A stretch of 64,000 nt of DNA from Thermanaerovibrio acidaminovorans DSM 6589 (GTDB taxonomy: Bacteria > Synergistota > Synergistia > Synergistales > Synergistaceae): positions 682,001 to 746,000 of the forward strand of contig NC_013522.1 of assembly GCF_000024905.1 (NCBI RefSeq). The letters run 5' to 3'. Below the pieces are notes generated by a model that saw only the letters and a list, made by a program, of their open reading frames with translations, did no database searches and was not told the DNA's origin. Both the position numbers and the translations under genes were made by a program. Below, one piece after another: positions 37,288-45,388 of this stretch. Within the stretch, counting starts at the first letter, position 1, and each line of letters opens with the position of its first letter.

Positions 37288-37728
37288 ATGAAGTTCAACT
37301 TTAGGTTTGTGGGCGTCATGTTGGTGGCCACCATGCTTCTGGCCCTTCTAGGTGGGGTAGCCATGGCTAATGAGAAGGTGGGTGTCCTGGATCCCCAGAA
37401 GGTCCTCTACATGCACCCCAAGTTCAACCAGACCCAGAACCAGATAAAGACCATGATGGACAAGAAGCAGGCGGAGATGAAGGCCGCCATCGACAAGGAG
37501 AAGGACAACAACAAGAAGGCCCAGATCTTCGAGGCCAAGAGGCGCGAGGCGGCGGCGGAGGAGAAGAAGCTTATGGATCCCATCTTCAAGGACATCGACA
37601 CCGCCATTCGCACGGTCTGCAAGAACAAGGGCATAACCCTTGTGGTGGCCAAGGACTCGGTCTTCTACGGGGGCATAGACATCACCGATGACGTGCTCCA
37701 GGAGGTCAAGAAGCAGGCGGCCAAGTAA
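37288..37728 (+). CDS. OmpH/Skp-family periplasmic chaperone
   Basis: 146 residues from ATG 37288, 10 bases after AAGGAGGT; an earlier in-frame ATG at 37267 overlaps that site. Signal peptide residues 1-27 (core VGVMLVATMLLALLGGVAMA), mature NEKVGVLDPQKVLYMHP, a Lys/Glu-rich coiled coil (about 45-105) and a C-terminal strand ITLVVAKDSVFYGG, the Skp tentacle-and-body layout. Skp carries outer-membrane proteins across the periplasm, evidence of a diderm envelope. No bam or lpx gene is adjacent. Confidence 0.9.
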   Translation: MKFNFRFVGVMLVATMLLALLGGVAMANEKVGVLDPQKVLYMHPKFNQTQNQIKTMMDKKQAEMKAAIDKEKDNNKKAQIFEAKRREAAAEEKKLMDPIFKDIDTAIRTVCKNKGITLVVAKDSVFYGGIDITDDVLQEVKKQAAK

Positions 37729-37757
37729 GGCCTCTCGGCGGTCAACCGCTAGCTAAA

Positions 37758-37797
37758 GAGGGGGCGGTGGAGTTGCCACCGCCCCCTCTTCACTTTT
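37758..37797. terminator. Shared terminator between ompH (+) and livF (-)
   Basis: GAGGGGGCGGTGG (37758-37770) and CCACCGCCCCCTC (37776-37788) form a perfect 13-bp stem with loop AGTTG, followed by TTCACTTTT on the + strand. Confidence 0.9.
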
Positions 37798-37833
37798 CCT
37801 GTTCTTCTCGTTCCTTACCCTCTCGGGTCCCCC

Positions 37834-38568
37834 CTACCTCTTCTTACCCCCCAGGTAGGCCTCCTCCACGTGGGGGTCGTTGAGCAACTCCGTGGAGGGG
37901 CCCTCCATGATCATGTGCCCCGTCTGGAGCACGTAGGCCCGGTGGGAAAGCATCAGCGCCTGCCTGGCGTTCTGCTCCACGATGAGGATCGTTAGCCCCA
38001 TCTCCTCGTTGATCCGCTTGAGCTCCTTGAATATCTCCTTGATTATTATCGGTGCCAGCCCCAGCGAGGGCTCGTCCAGCAAGAGGACCCTGGGACGGGC
38101 CATGAGCGCCCTGCCTATGGCTAACATCTGTTGCTCTCCCCCGGAGAGGGTCCCGGCGTACTGGTTCATCCGCTCCTCCAGCCGTGGAAACAGATCGAAG
38201 ATCTTGCGCATGTCGGACCTTATCTGCTCATCGGACTTCTGCGGGAAGGCCCCCATAAGCAGGTTCTCCTTCACGGTCAGCGGGGCGAAGACCTTCCTGC
38301 CCTCGGGCGATATGGCAACCCCCCGGGTTACCACCTGGTAGCTCTTGGTTGGGAGCTCCTCCCCGTCAAGGAATATCTTGCCACCCTGGCGGGGAACGCT
38401 GCCCATTACGGCGTTCATGAGGGTGGATTTGCCCGCCCCGTTGGCTCCTATGACCGCCACTATCTCCCCGGGATACACGTCCAGGTCAACTCCCTGAAGG
38501 GCCTTTATGGCCCCGTAGTTCACCACAAGGCCCCTCACAGAAAGGATCGGCGTCCGCTCCTGGCTCAT
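37834..38568 (-). CDS. livF: Branched-chain amino-acid ABC transporter ATPase LivF
   Basis: 244 residues from ATG (complement of 38566-38568), with GGGGAGGAGGAG upstream; the open frame extends 39 codons into livG and is rejected. Walker A GANGAGKST (41-49), Q-loop region, signature LSGGEQQML (141-149), Walker B VLLLDEPSLG, and the LivF-typical C-terminus AYVLQTGHMIMEGPSTELL. Cytoplasmic ATPase partner of LivG. Confidence 0.95.
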   Translation of the reverse strand: MSQERTPILSVRGLVVNYGAIKALQGVDLDVYPGEIVAVIGANGAGKSTLMNAVMGSVPRQGGKIFLDGEELPTKSYQVVTRGVAISPEGRKVFAPLTVKENLLMGAFPQKSDEQIRSDMRKIFDLFPRLEERMNQYAGTLSGGEQQMLAIGRALMARPRVLLLDEPSLGLAPIIIKEIFKELKRINEEMGLTILIVEQNARQALMLSHRAYVLQTGHMIMEGPSTELLNDPHVEEAYLGGKKR

Positions 38569-38573
38569 GGCTG

Positions 38574-39341
38574 TCACTCCTCCTCCCCAAGGTAGGCCTT
38601 TAGGACCTCCGGATGGCTCTGGATCTCCTCCGGGCCACCCTCGGCTATCTTGGCGCCGAAGTTCATGCAGATTATGTGGGGACATATGGCCATGACCAGC
38701 TCCATGTGGTGCTCGATCACCAGGATGGTGAGGCCGAAGTCCCGGTGGATGCCCACTATGAGCTCGTTGAGCTGTTCCACCTCTTCGGGGTTCATCCCCG
38801 CCGCGGGCTCGTCAAGCAGCAACAGCTCCGGCTTCAGCGACAGGGCCCGGGCGATCTCAAGCCGTCTCTGAAGTCCGTAGGGCAGGGTCCCCGCAAGCTG
38901 ATGAGCCCGATCCGCCAGCCCGACCCGGTCCAGCAGCTCCATGCTCAGCTTCCGGTTGGCCTCCTCCATGGACCTCCAGCGCCCCAGGTGGGTGAAGGCC
39001 TCGGCGAAGCTGTACTTGTAGTGCTGCTGGCAGGCGGTCATCACGTTCTCCAGCACCGACGAGGACTGAAAGAGCCTCAGGTTCTGGAACGTCCTGGCGA
39101 TACCACGGCCTATGACCTCGTAGGTCTTGAGGGGGGTTATGTCCTCCCCCTTAAAGGTTATCTTCCCCTCCGAGACGTCGTAGACCCCGGTTATCAGGTT
39201 GAAGATGGTGGTCTTCCCCGCCCCGTTGGGGCCTATCAGGGCCGCCAGCTCCCCCTTCTCCAGCGAGAAGGTCATGTTCTGGACCGCCTTGACTCCGCCG
39301 AAGTTCTTGCTCACCCCTGAAAGCTCTAACACGAAGGACAT
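38574..39341 (-). CDS. livG: Branched-chain amino-acid ABC transporter ATPase LivG
   Basis: 255 residues. Walker A GPNGAGKTT (37-45), the LivG-specific ARTFQNLRLFQSSSVLENVM, a degenerate signature LPYGLQRRLEIARAL, Walker B LLLLDEPAAGMNPEE and an H-loop VIEHHMELVM. Sits 5 bases before livF and 4 bases after livM in the operon. Confidence 0.95.
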   Translation of the reverse strand: MSFVLELSGVSKNFGGVKAVQNMTFSLEKGELAALIGPNGAGKTTIFNLITGVYDVSEGKITFKGEDITPLKTYEVIGRGIARTFQNLRLFQSSSVLENVMTACQQHYKYSFAEAFTHLGRWRSMEEANRKLSMELLDRVGLADRAHQLAGTLPYGLQRRLEIARALSLKPELLLLDEPAAGMNPEEVEQLNELIVGIHRDFGLTILVIEHHMELVMAICPHIICMNFGAKIAEGGPEEIQSHPEVLKAYLGEEE

Positions 39342-39345
39342 GGGG

Positions 39346-40218
39346 CTAGGCCACCTCCTTGGGGCTGGTCTTCTTGGGCTTGAACATGCTGGTGATCACG
39401 CTCTTCAGCTCCCGCTGGCCCATTATCCCCTCGGGCCGCAGGACCATGATCAGCACCAGCACCAAGCCGTATATCAGCATCCGGTACTGGGAGATGGGCC
39501 TGAAGAGCTCGGTCACCAGGGTTATGACCGTTGTGCCTATCAGCGTCCCGCTGAGGGACCCCAGCCCCCCGAAGACCACCACCGCGGTGAGCTCCGTGGA
39601 CTTGTTTATGTCGAACATCACTGGCTGTATGAACCCCATGAACCCCGCCAGCATACCCCCCGCTATTCCGCAGTAGAATCCCGATATGGTGAGGGAAAGT
39701 ACCCGATAGCGGGCGGTGTTGAAGCCCAGAAGGGAGGCGGCCAGGTAGTCGTCCCGACAGGCCTTGAAACCCCTGCCGAAGTTGCTTTGCACCAGGAAGA
39801 ACATGAAGGTGCCCAGCAACAGGGCTATCCCCACCGCCACGGGGGCGCTGACGAAGTCCTCGATTCCCGGGTAACCCCTGGCCCCCCGGGTGACGGACTG
39901 CCAGTTCTCGATGATGAGCCTTATGGCCTCACCAAGGCCTATGGATGCGATGGCATAGTAGTCCCCCATGAGCTTCAGGGTGGGAACCCCCACCACGAAG
40001 GCCAACAGGGCGGCGAAGAGTCCCGCGGCTATCAATGCGAGGGCCCAGGGGATCTCGTGCTCCACCGTGAGGATCGCCACCGCGTAGGCCCCAACCGCCA
40101 TGTAGCCCGCATGCCCAAGGCTGAAGATGCCGGTGAAGCCGGTGAGAAGGCTGACCCCCATGGCGGCTATGCAGTTTATGCAGAGGAGGATGATTATTCC
40201 CTGTAGGTACTGATCCAT
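39346..40218 (-). CDS. livM: Branched-chain amino-acid ABC transporter permease LivM
   Basis: 290 residues, about nine hydrophobic segments. Family motifs: GYTGIFSLGHAGYMAVGAY equivalent is GFTGIFSLGHAGYMAVGAYA (about 22-41), LMGDYYAIASIGLGEAIRL, and GGLGSLSGTLIGT near 215. Inner-membrane permease paired with LivH. Confidence 0.94.
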   Translation of the reverse strand: MDQYLQGIIILLCINCIAAMGVSLLTGFTGIFSLGHAGYMAVGAYAVAILTVEHEIPWALALIAAGLFAALLAFVVGVPTLKLMGDYYAIASIGLGEAIRLIIENWQSVTRGARGYPGIEDFVSAPVAVGIALLLGTFMFFLVQSNFGRGFKACRDDYLAASLLGFNTARYRVLSLTISGFYCGIAGGMLAGFMGFIQPVMFDINKSTELTAVVVFGGLGSLSGTLIGTTVITLVTELFRPISQYRMLIYGLVLVLIMVLRPEGIMGQRELKSVITSMFKPKKTSPKEVA

Positions 40219-40228
40219 GCCTTGTCAC

Positions 40229-41113
40229 CTACACTTTCTCCCCAACGGACTTTCCGAACAGCCCGGTGGGACGGATTAGAAGGGTGAAGATCAGCAGGGC
40301 GAACACCACAAGATCCCTGAACTGGCTCGATATGAGCCCCGCGGTCAACATCTCCGCCAGGCCCAATATGAGGCTACCGACCACCGCCCCGGGAAGGCTC
40401 CCAAGACCCCCGATGACCGCCGCCACGAAGGCCTTTATGGTTATGATCCCCAGCTGAGGATACAGGGTGTAGCGGACCGAAAGGAAGATCCCCCCGATGG
40501 AGGCCAACAGGCCCGCCACGAAGAAGACTATGGATATCAGGAGGCTCACGTTGACCCCCATGAGACCTGCGGTTCTAAGGTTGTAGGACGCGGCCCTTAT
40601 GGCTAGCCCCCACTTGGTCTTCGAGAGGAACAGCTGAAGCCCCGTCAGACACACCACCGCGGTGACCAGGGATATTATGTCGAACGCGCTGGTGGTGGCT
40701 ATGCCGAAGAAGTTGACCGGGTTCGTGGGGATCACCGGCGGTAGCGCCCTGAAACGGCCCCCCACGGTTACCACGAACAGGTTCTCGATCACTATGCTCA
40801 TCCCCATGGAGGCGATGAGGAGATACAAGGTCACCGACGTCCTTTCCCGAATGGGCTTGTAGGCGATCTTCTCGGTCAACACCGCAGAAAGACCCCCAGC
40901 CAACAGCGACAGGGCCCCCGCCACCCATATGTTGACCCCCATGGAGTTCAACGCGTAGTAACAGGTGTAACCCCCGATGACCAAAAAGCCCCCGTGGGCG
41001 AAGTTGGAGAAAAGAAGTATGGAGTAAACCAACGAGTAACCCACCGCTATCAGGGCATACACAGACCCCAGGGACAGACCGTTTATGATCTGCTGAACTA
41101 CCGTGCCGCCCAT
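40229..41113 (-). CDS. livH: Branched-chain amino-acid ABC transporter permease LivH
   Basis: 294 residues from ATG (complement of 41111-41113), 8 bases after TGAGGGGT; GTG three codons earlier is possible. Features: INGLSLGSVYALIAVGYSLVY, NFAHGGFLVIGGYTCYY and VAAVIGGLGSLPGAVVGSLILG. First gene of the liv operon. No LivK/LivJ binding protein is in the operon. Confidence 0.94.
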   Translation of the reverse strand: MGGTVVQQIINGLSLGSVYALIAVGYSLVYSILLFSNFAHGGFLVIGGYTCYYALNSMGVNIWVAGALSLLAGGLSAVLTEKIAYKPIRERTSVTLYLLIASMGMSIVIENLFVVTVGGRFRALPPVIPTNPVNFFGIATTSAFDIISLVTAVVCLTGLQLFLSKTKWGLAIRAASYNLRTAGLMGVNVSLLISIVFFVAGLLASIGGIFLSVRYTLYPQLGIITIKAFVAAVIGGLGSLPGAVVGSLILGLAEMLTAGLISSQFRDLVVFALLIFTLLIRPTGLFGKSVGEKV

Positions 41114-41179
41114 GCGCAACACCCCTCAGTCCTAGAGATGAGACCGTACCGATACAACAAGACCACCTCCCTGGCTTGA

Positions 41180-41196
41180 TCGCGCCCCAGGCGCGA
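41180..41196 (-). promoter_or_regulatory. Hairpin in the livH leader
   Basis: TCGCGCC and GGCGCGA form a perfect 7-bp stem with a 3-base loop about 70 bases before the livH start, just past the expected transcription start. No T-tract; a regulatory or stabilising role is possible. Confidence 0.35.
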
Positions 41197-41200
41197 ATAA

Positions 41201-41209
41201 AGTATATCA
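41201..41209 (-). promoter_or_regulatory. Extended -10 promoter of the liv operon
   Basis: On the minus strand TG-A-TATACT. No good -35. The 180-base gap 41114-41303 also contains the hairpin at 41180 and a Rex-like site at 41230. Confidence 0.5.
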
Positions 41210-41229
41210 GAAAATTAGTTCACTTATCC

Positions 41230-41247
41230 TTGTTTTGCCGTTAACCT
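41230..41247. promoter_or_regulatory. Degenerate Rex-like inverted repeat between liv operon and adenosine-kinase-like gene
   Basis: TTGTTTT, spacer GCCG, TTAACCT: 10 of 14 arm bases agree with the clostridial Rex box TTGTTAA-N4-TTAACAA. A better relative lies at 44478. No rex gene is in the window. Confidence 0.3.
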
Positions 41248-41303
41248 TTAGGACGATAAGCCCACTTTGGAGATGGTAAAATGAGGCTCAAGGGGGTGAA
41301 GGT

Positions 41304-41798
41304 ATGTCCGATGTGAGCCTTTCTTTGGTCAAGGTCAACGTGCCCGATGGATGTAACGTGATAGTTGGACAGAGCCACTTCATAAAGACGGTGGAGGACC
41401 TCTACGAGGCGCTGGTCACCTCCTCCCCGTCGTTGGAGTTCGGCATAGCCTTCTGCGAGGCCTCCGGTGAGTGCCTGGTCAGAAGGGATGGCAACAGGGA
41501 GGACCTCATCGAGGCAGCGGTATCCAACGCCCTGGCCATAGGGGCGGGGCACGTCTTCGTGGTGGTGCTCCGGAACGGCTACCCGATCAACGTGATGGAC
41601 CGGATCAAGTCGGTCCAGGAGGTGTGCAGCATCTACGCCGCCACCGCCAACCCCCTCCAGGTGGTGGTGGCCGTCAGCGACCAGGGAAGGGGAGTGCTGG
41701 GAGTCATAGACGGGTTCCCCCCCAAGGGGGTCGAGTCCGAGGAGCACGTCAAGTCCAGAAGGTACCTCTTGAGGGACATTATCGGCTACAAGCGCTGA
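41304..41798 (+). CDS. Adenosine-specific kinase family protein (DUF355)
   Basis: 164 residues from ATG, with AGGGGGTGAAGG upstream. Family features: [19 protein letters not shown] (about 20-38), [30 protein letters not shown] and [17 protein letters not shown] (as [11 protein letters not shown]). The founding archaeal member binds adenosine; enzymatic activity in bacteria is unproven. Its 3' end overlaps the convergent symporter gene by 13 bases. Confidence 0.88.
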   Translation: MSDVSLSLVKVNVPDGCNVIVGQSHFIKTVEDLYEALVTSSPSLEFGIAFCEASGECLVRRDGNREDLIEAAVSNALAIGAGHVFVVVLRNGYPINVMDRIKSVQEVCSIYAATANPLQVVVAVSDQGRGVLGVIDGFPPKGVESEEHVKSRRYLLRDIIGYKR

Positions 41799-43180
41799 GA
41801 TCCCCGGGAGGACGCAAGCCCTAACATAAGACCCGCCATCGACAGGGCGAGCCCCGCGTATAGGGGTTCGCCCTTCATGTCCATCATCCCCCAAAACAGG
41901 GTCCCCAAGAGCCCCCCCGAGGAGGAGACCAGGGCCCACCGGGGGGAAAGCCTCCGGGGGAACAGGACCGCCCCTATCAATGGGAAGAACGTGCCGGACC
42001 CCCTGAGTCCCATGCTAAGGTACCCCCAGTTCAGGATGGTGCCGTCCCGGCTGTCGAGCGCCACCCCCAAAGCCAGCAGGACCACCGACAGGATCGACCC
42101 CCTCAGCACCGTTACCTCCCATCCAGAGGGGTTCATCCCCCGGGATGTCATGGCACGTCTGATAAGCGGGGATATGAAGTCCCTGGCCACGTTGGTCCCT
42201 ATGCCTAGCACCAGCCCTGCGGCGCACCCCACGGTGGTTATGAGCAGCGCCGACCACAGGATGCCCCCCACCAGGGGGCTGAAGTGGTGAACCACGAACC
42301 ATGGCAGCGCCTGGGAGGGCTCGATCTCAACCCCAGCGCTCCTTAACGACAGCCCAACCCATATGCCCATGAGACCCAGGGGAGGCATCAGGAAAGCGGA
42401 CAGCAAAGCCCCCCTCCTGGCGGTGGCCTCGTCACGGGCGGCCAGGATGGACTGAACGTATATCTGGGTGGAGAAGACCCCCACGATCAGGGCCACAAGG
42501 GACCCGAGATCCTTCGCTATCCCCCTCCCGAAGGGGTTGAAGTAGGGGGTCGAGGGAAGGGTCCCGAATATCTTGACCGGGGTCTCCCCGGTGGAGACCG
42601 CCTTGATGGCGCAAAGGCCCATCAGGATGTAAAGCAGGACCAGCTTGGCCTTCCCCAGGGCCCCGTAGCTCTTGATCCCCCCGGAGGCTATGAAGGCCAG
42701 TACCAGGAGGGCCATGATCCCGAGGGAAACCTGGGGCCTCAGGTTGACCACCGTGGCCACCAGGGCAGCCCCGGAGAGGAACTGGGACACCACCGAGAGG
42801 AAGGTGCCCACCACCGACGAGATCAGCACCGTGAAGGCCACCCTGCGGCCGAAGGCCCCCTGGATTATCTGAATTATGGTCTCCTTGCCGCCCCGCCGAA
42901 GGGGCTTGGCCAGCGTGACCGCCAGAAGGAGACAGCCTATGCCGGCCCCCAAGGTGAACCATATGGCGGATATCCCCCACATGTAGGCCATCTGAGCGGT
43001 CCCCACCGTGGAGGCCCCACCCACCAGGGCCCCCAGCAGTATCCCCACCACCGACCAGGCGGAGGCCTTGCGTCCCGCCACGGTGAACTCCTCCGCCCTC
43101 TTGACCCCCCGGGAGGATAGCTTGCCGATGAGGGCGAACGAAACCAACACCAGGAGAACGCCGAAAAGGAAAAGGGTCAT
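41786..43180 (-). CDS. Sodium:solute symporter family (SSS) transporter
   Basis: 464 residues from ATG (complement of 43178-43180), 7 bases after GGGAGG; an ATG two codons earlier is too close to it. About 12-13 hydrophobic segments. The start of the fold is typical: [26 protein letters not shown] (as [15 protein letters not shown] and ILLGALVGG), [18 protein letters not shown], and [12 protein letters not shown]. Substrate unclear (solute/Na+ symport at the inner membrane). Divergent from the periplasmic-binding-fold gene across a 31-bp palindrome that abuts its Shine-Dalgarno. Confidence 0.88.
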   Translation of the reverse strand: MTLFLFGVLLVLVSFALIGKLSSRGVKRAEEFTVAGRKASAWSVVGILLGALVGGASTVGTAQMAYMWGISAIWFTLGAGIGCLLLAVTLAKPLRRGGKETIIQIIQGAFGRRVAFTVLISSVVGTFLSVVSQFLSGAALVATVVNLRPQVSLGIMALLVLAFIASGGIKSYGALGKAKLVLLYILMGLCAIKAVSTGETPVKIFGTLPSTPYFNPFGRGIAKDLGSLVALIVGVFSTQIYVQSILAARDEATARRGALLSAFLMPPLGLMGIWVGLSLRSAGVEIEPSQALPWFVVHHFSPLVGGILWSALLITTVGCAAGLVLGIGTNVARDFISPLIRRAMTSRGMNPSGWEVTVLRGSILSVVLLALGVALDSRDGTILNWGYLSMGLRGSGTFFPLIGAVLFPRRLSPRWALVSSSGGLLGTLFWGMMDMKGEPLYAGLALSMAGLMLGLASSRGSQRL

Positions 43181-43191
43181 CTTCATACCTC

Positions 43192-43222
43192 CCTCATGTG
43201 GGGTATCATACTCCACATGAGG
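43192..43222. promoter_or_regulatory. 31-bp palindromic operator candidate between divergent genes
   Basis: Arms CCTCATGTGGGGTAT (43192-43206) and ATACTCCACATGAGG (43208-43222) around a single C: 14 of 15 pairs match. On the minus strand the centre contains TATGAT, a plausible -10 of the symporter gene; the left arm overlaps its Shine-Dalgarno. A GntR-like dimer site is conceivable from the GTATnATAC core. Confidence 0.7.
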
Positions 43223-43251
43223 ATATTCACCATGAAGCGGGGAGATTTTCT

Positions 43252-44457
43252 ATGATGCAGAAAATTACGTTATCTAAACTGCTTGCCGTATGGCTCCTGG
43301 TCCCCTTGTTCCTGGTGGTCCTGGCTGACCCTTCCATGGGGACCAGCGGGGAGGATCTGACGGCCCTCAAGGAGGGTTGGGGATGGCCGGTGGTGGTGAT
43401 ACCCCCCAAGGGGGGCTGGGGCTCCCCCGAGGGGGACTCGGTGAAGTGGGCGCTGCGCACCGCCGAGATGGAGGTGTCTCTTAGGCACGGGGGGGTGCAC
43501 GGCAGGGACGTGGTCTTCATGTACCCCAACCTGAACGGCCCCGAGGACGCGCTGAAGCGGCTCCAGATATGGAGGGCCATTGGGGTCGGGGTGATACTCT
43601 GCTTCGACCAGGGGCCCATAATGGAGGCCCTGATTCGGGCCTGCAGGGAGAGGGGGCCTTCCCTGATCCTATCCGATGGGGAGGATATCTCCCTCCGGTC
43701 CCCCTCCGGCCCCCCCTGGCGGTATCTGTTCTCCCTCGGATTCTTCAGGAACTACCGGGCAAACGCCCTGGCCCAGTTGGCCACCAGGGGAAACCTGAAG
43801 CCTGCCATAATTTCCGACAGGTACGACCCCGACATGGAAAGCGGAACCGAGGCCACCTATCGCCTGCTGTCCGGCCGCTTCCGGGGGTTGAGGACCTTCT
43901 GGCTCATGGGGCGAGGGGACGTCAACTTCCGCTACAGGCTGGCGGAAGCCTCCGCCGATGGGGCTGTGGTGATCGTAAGTTGGCTGGACTCCCTGTCCTC
44001 CGTGTCCCTCTGGAGGACCGCCAAGTCCTACAAGCTACCGGTGGAGATATGGCACGCCGCGCCCCCGAACCACCAGATCCTCAAGGAAGCGGACGGCCTC
44101 CTCTACGTGGACGGTGACCTCCTCCTGGCCAGCAGGACCAAGGAGCTCAACGATCTCCGGTGGAAGATAATAAGGACCACCCGCCGGGAGGTCCGGGACC
44201 TGGTGATGGCCGGCAAGTCCTACGCCATGGGGGTTTGGGTGATAAGGGCCCACGAAACCGCGGGGACCAATCGGGCGGACGTACTGGTCTCCCACCTGGC
44301 CTCCACCAGGGAGGTCCCCCTGCTGGGGGAGATGCTAAGCATCAATCCCGTAACCCACAGGCCCCTAAAAAGGACCTTCGGGGTCATCCGGGTGAGCGGA
44401 AAGGCCCCTAGCCTCCATAGTACCCTGTCCATAACGTCAAATTCGGTGGAGGAGTGA
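43252..44457 (+). CDS. Exported type-1 periplasmic-binding-fold protein
   Basis: 401 residues from ATG 43252 (7 bases after GGGGAGA). N-terminal signal peptide (KLLAVWLLVPLFLVVLADPSMG, residues about 8-28, given as LLAVWLLVPLFLVVLA). The rest follows the alternating strand-helix order of LivJ-type binding proteins: KWALRTAEMEVSLRHGGVHGRDVVF, GVGVILCFDQGPIMEAL, PSLILSDGEDISL, PAIISDRYDPDMESGTEATYRLL (quoted in parts), VVIVSWLDSLSS. It could be the binding protein missing from the liv operon 2 kb away, or a sensor. Moderately sure of the fold only. Confidence 0.7.
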   Translation: MMQKITLSKLLAVWLLVPLFLVVLADPSMGTSGEDLTALKEGWGWPVVVIPPKGGWGSPEGDSVKWALRTAEMEVSLRHGGVHGRDVVFMYPNLNGPEDALKRLQIWRAIGVGVILCFDQGPIMEALIRACRERGPSLILSDGEDISLRSPSGPPWRYLFSLGFFRNYRANALAQLATRGNLKPAIISDRYDPDMESGTEATYRLLSGRFRGLRTFWLMGRGDVNFRYRLAEASADGAVVIVSWLDSLSSVSLWRTAKSYKLPVEIWHAAPPNHQILKEADGLLYVDGDLLLASRTKELNDLRWKIIRTTRREVRDLVMAGKSYAMGVWVIRAHETAGTNRADVLVSHLASTREVPLLGEMLSINPVTHRPLKRTFGVIRVSGKAPSLHSTLSITSNSVEE

Positions 44458-44477
44458 CTTGTTTTAAGGGCGGTCTT

Positions 44478-44495
44478 TTGTTAACCTTTTCTCAA
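44478..44495. promoter_or_regulatory. Rex-like site upstream of the DRTGG/hydrogenase-like operon
   Basis: TTGTTAA (44478-44484), CCTT, TTCTCAA (44489-44495): 12 of 14 arm bases match TTGTTAA-N4-TTAACAA. It lies about 50 bases before the first gene. TTGTTT (44460-44465) 17 bases before TAACCT may be the promoter it overlaps. Confidence 0.45.
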
Positions 44496-44545
44496 GTGCC
44501 CATTCCTTTGTTGAGAGACGCTAAGCCGGGAGGAGTTGTTGTCCA

Positions 44546-44908
44546 ATGAAGCTGAGGGATATCGTGGAGGCGATCGATGGCAGGGTCCTTTGCTGTGAGG
44601 ACAGGCTTGACCAGGAGGTCGGTTCCGCCTACGCATCGGACCTCATGAGCGATGTGCTGGCCTTCTGCAGCCCCGGGGCCCTTCTGATAACGGGACTCAC
44701 CAACATTCAGATAGTGAGGACCGCCCAGATGCTGGACCTCTGCGGTGTGATCTTCGTGAGGGGCAAAGCCCCCCAGGACGACACGGTCAAGCTGGCGGAG
44801 TCCAGCGGCATACCCATAGTTCTCTGCGGTCACAGCATGTACATGGTCTGTGGCGAGCTCTATGCCAAGGGGCTGCCCGCCTGCCACCTTCCCAGCGAGG
44901 GGGATTAA
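44546..44908 (+). CDS. DRTGG-domain protein (first copy)
   Basis: 120 residues, ATG preceded by GGGAGGAG. MKLRDIVEAIDGRVLC and the later ALLITGLTNIQIVRTAQMLDLCGVIFVRGK (as ALLITGLTNIQIVRTAQML and CGVIFVRGK), ESSGIPIVLCGHSMYMVCGEL follow the DRTGG domain plan, found in bacterial phosphotransacetylases and CBS proteins and probably ligand-binding. First gene of a five-gene operon; a paralogue lies at 46701. Confidence 0.8.
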   Translation: MKLRDIVEAIDGRVLCCEDRLDQEVGSAYASDLMSDVLAFCSPGALLITGLTNIQIVRTAQMLDLCGVIFVRGKAPQDDTVKLAESSGIPIVLCGHSMYMVCGELYAKGLPACHLPSEGD

Positions 44909-44914
44909 TCAGCG

Positions 44915-45343
44915 GTGGACGTGCCGGTCAGCTTGGAGTACAGCGTGGAGGGGGATGACTTTCTGGCCGCCGGGGAGGCATCGAACAACATCAAGGAGAC
45001 CCTTAAAATGTTGGGGGTCCCTTCCCCCATATGCAGGAGGGCTGCGGTGGTGACTTATGAGATGGAGATGAACCTGGTGATCCACGCGGGAGGCGGCACG
45101 CTGAAGGCCATGATATACCCGGACAAGCTGGAGATCCTGGCCATAGACCAGGGGCCCGGCATACCGGACGTGGAGAAGGCCCTCCAGGAGGGGTGGTCCA
45201 CCGCCCCGGACCACATAAGGGAGATGGGCTTTGGCGCCGGGATGGGGCTCCCCAACATCCGTAAGAACTCCGACATCTTCGAGATCCAGACGGAGGTGGG
45301 CAGGGGGACCACGGTCCGGTCGGTGATCGCCTTCAGCGCCTAG
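44915..45343 (+). CDS. RsbW-like anti-sigma-type ATP-binding protein
   Basis: 142 residues from GTG 6 bases after the DRTGG gene. GHKL ATPase boxes: N box VVTYEMEMNLVIHA (about 45-58), G1 box IDQGPGIPDVEKAL, G2 box GFGAGMGLPNIRKN, and a GRGTTVRS end. Proteins of this group are serine kinases or ATP switches in partner-switching systems. No cognate STAS protein or sigma factor is adjacent; its partners may be the flanking DRTGG or hydrogenase-like proteins. Confidence 0.88.
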   Translation: MDVPVSLEYSVEGDDFLAAGEASNNIKETLKMLGVPSPICRRAAVVTYEMEMNLVIHAGGGTLKAMIYPDKLEILAIDQGPGIPDVEKALQEGWSTAPDHIREMGFGAGMGLPNIRKNSDIFEIQTEVGRGTTVRSVIAFSA

Positions 45344-45388
45344 CGGGGGTTGTATAATCGACTCATACGAAGCCGAGGGGTGGTCCTC

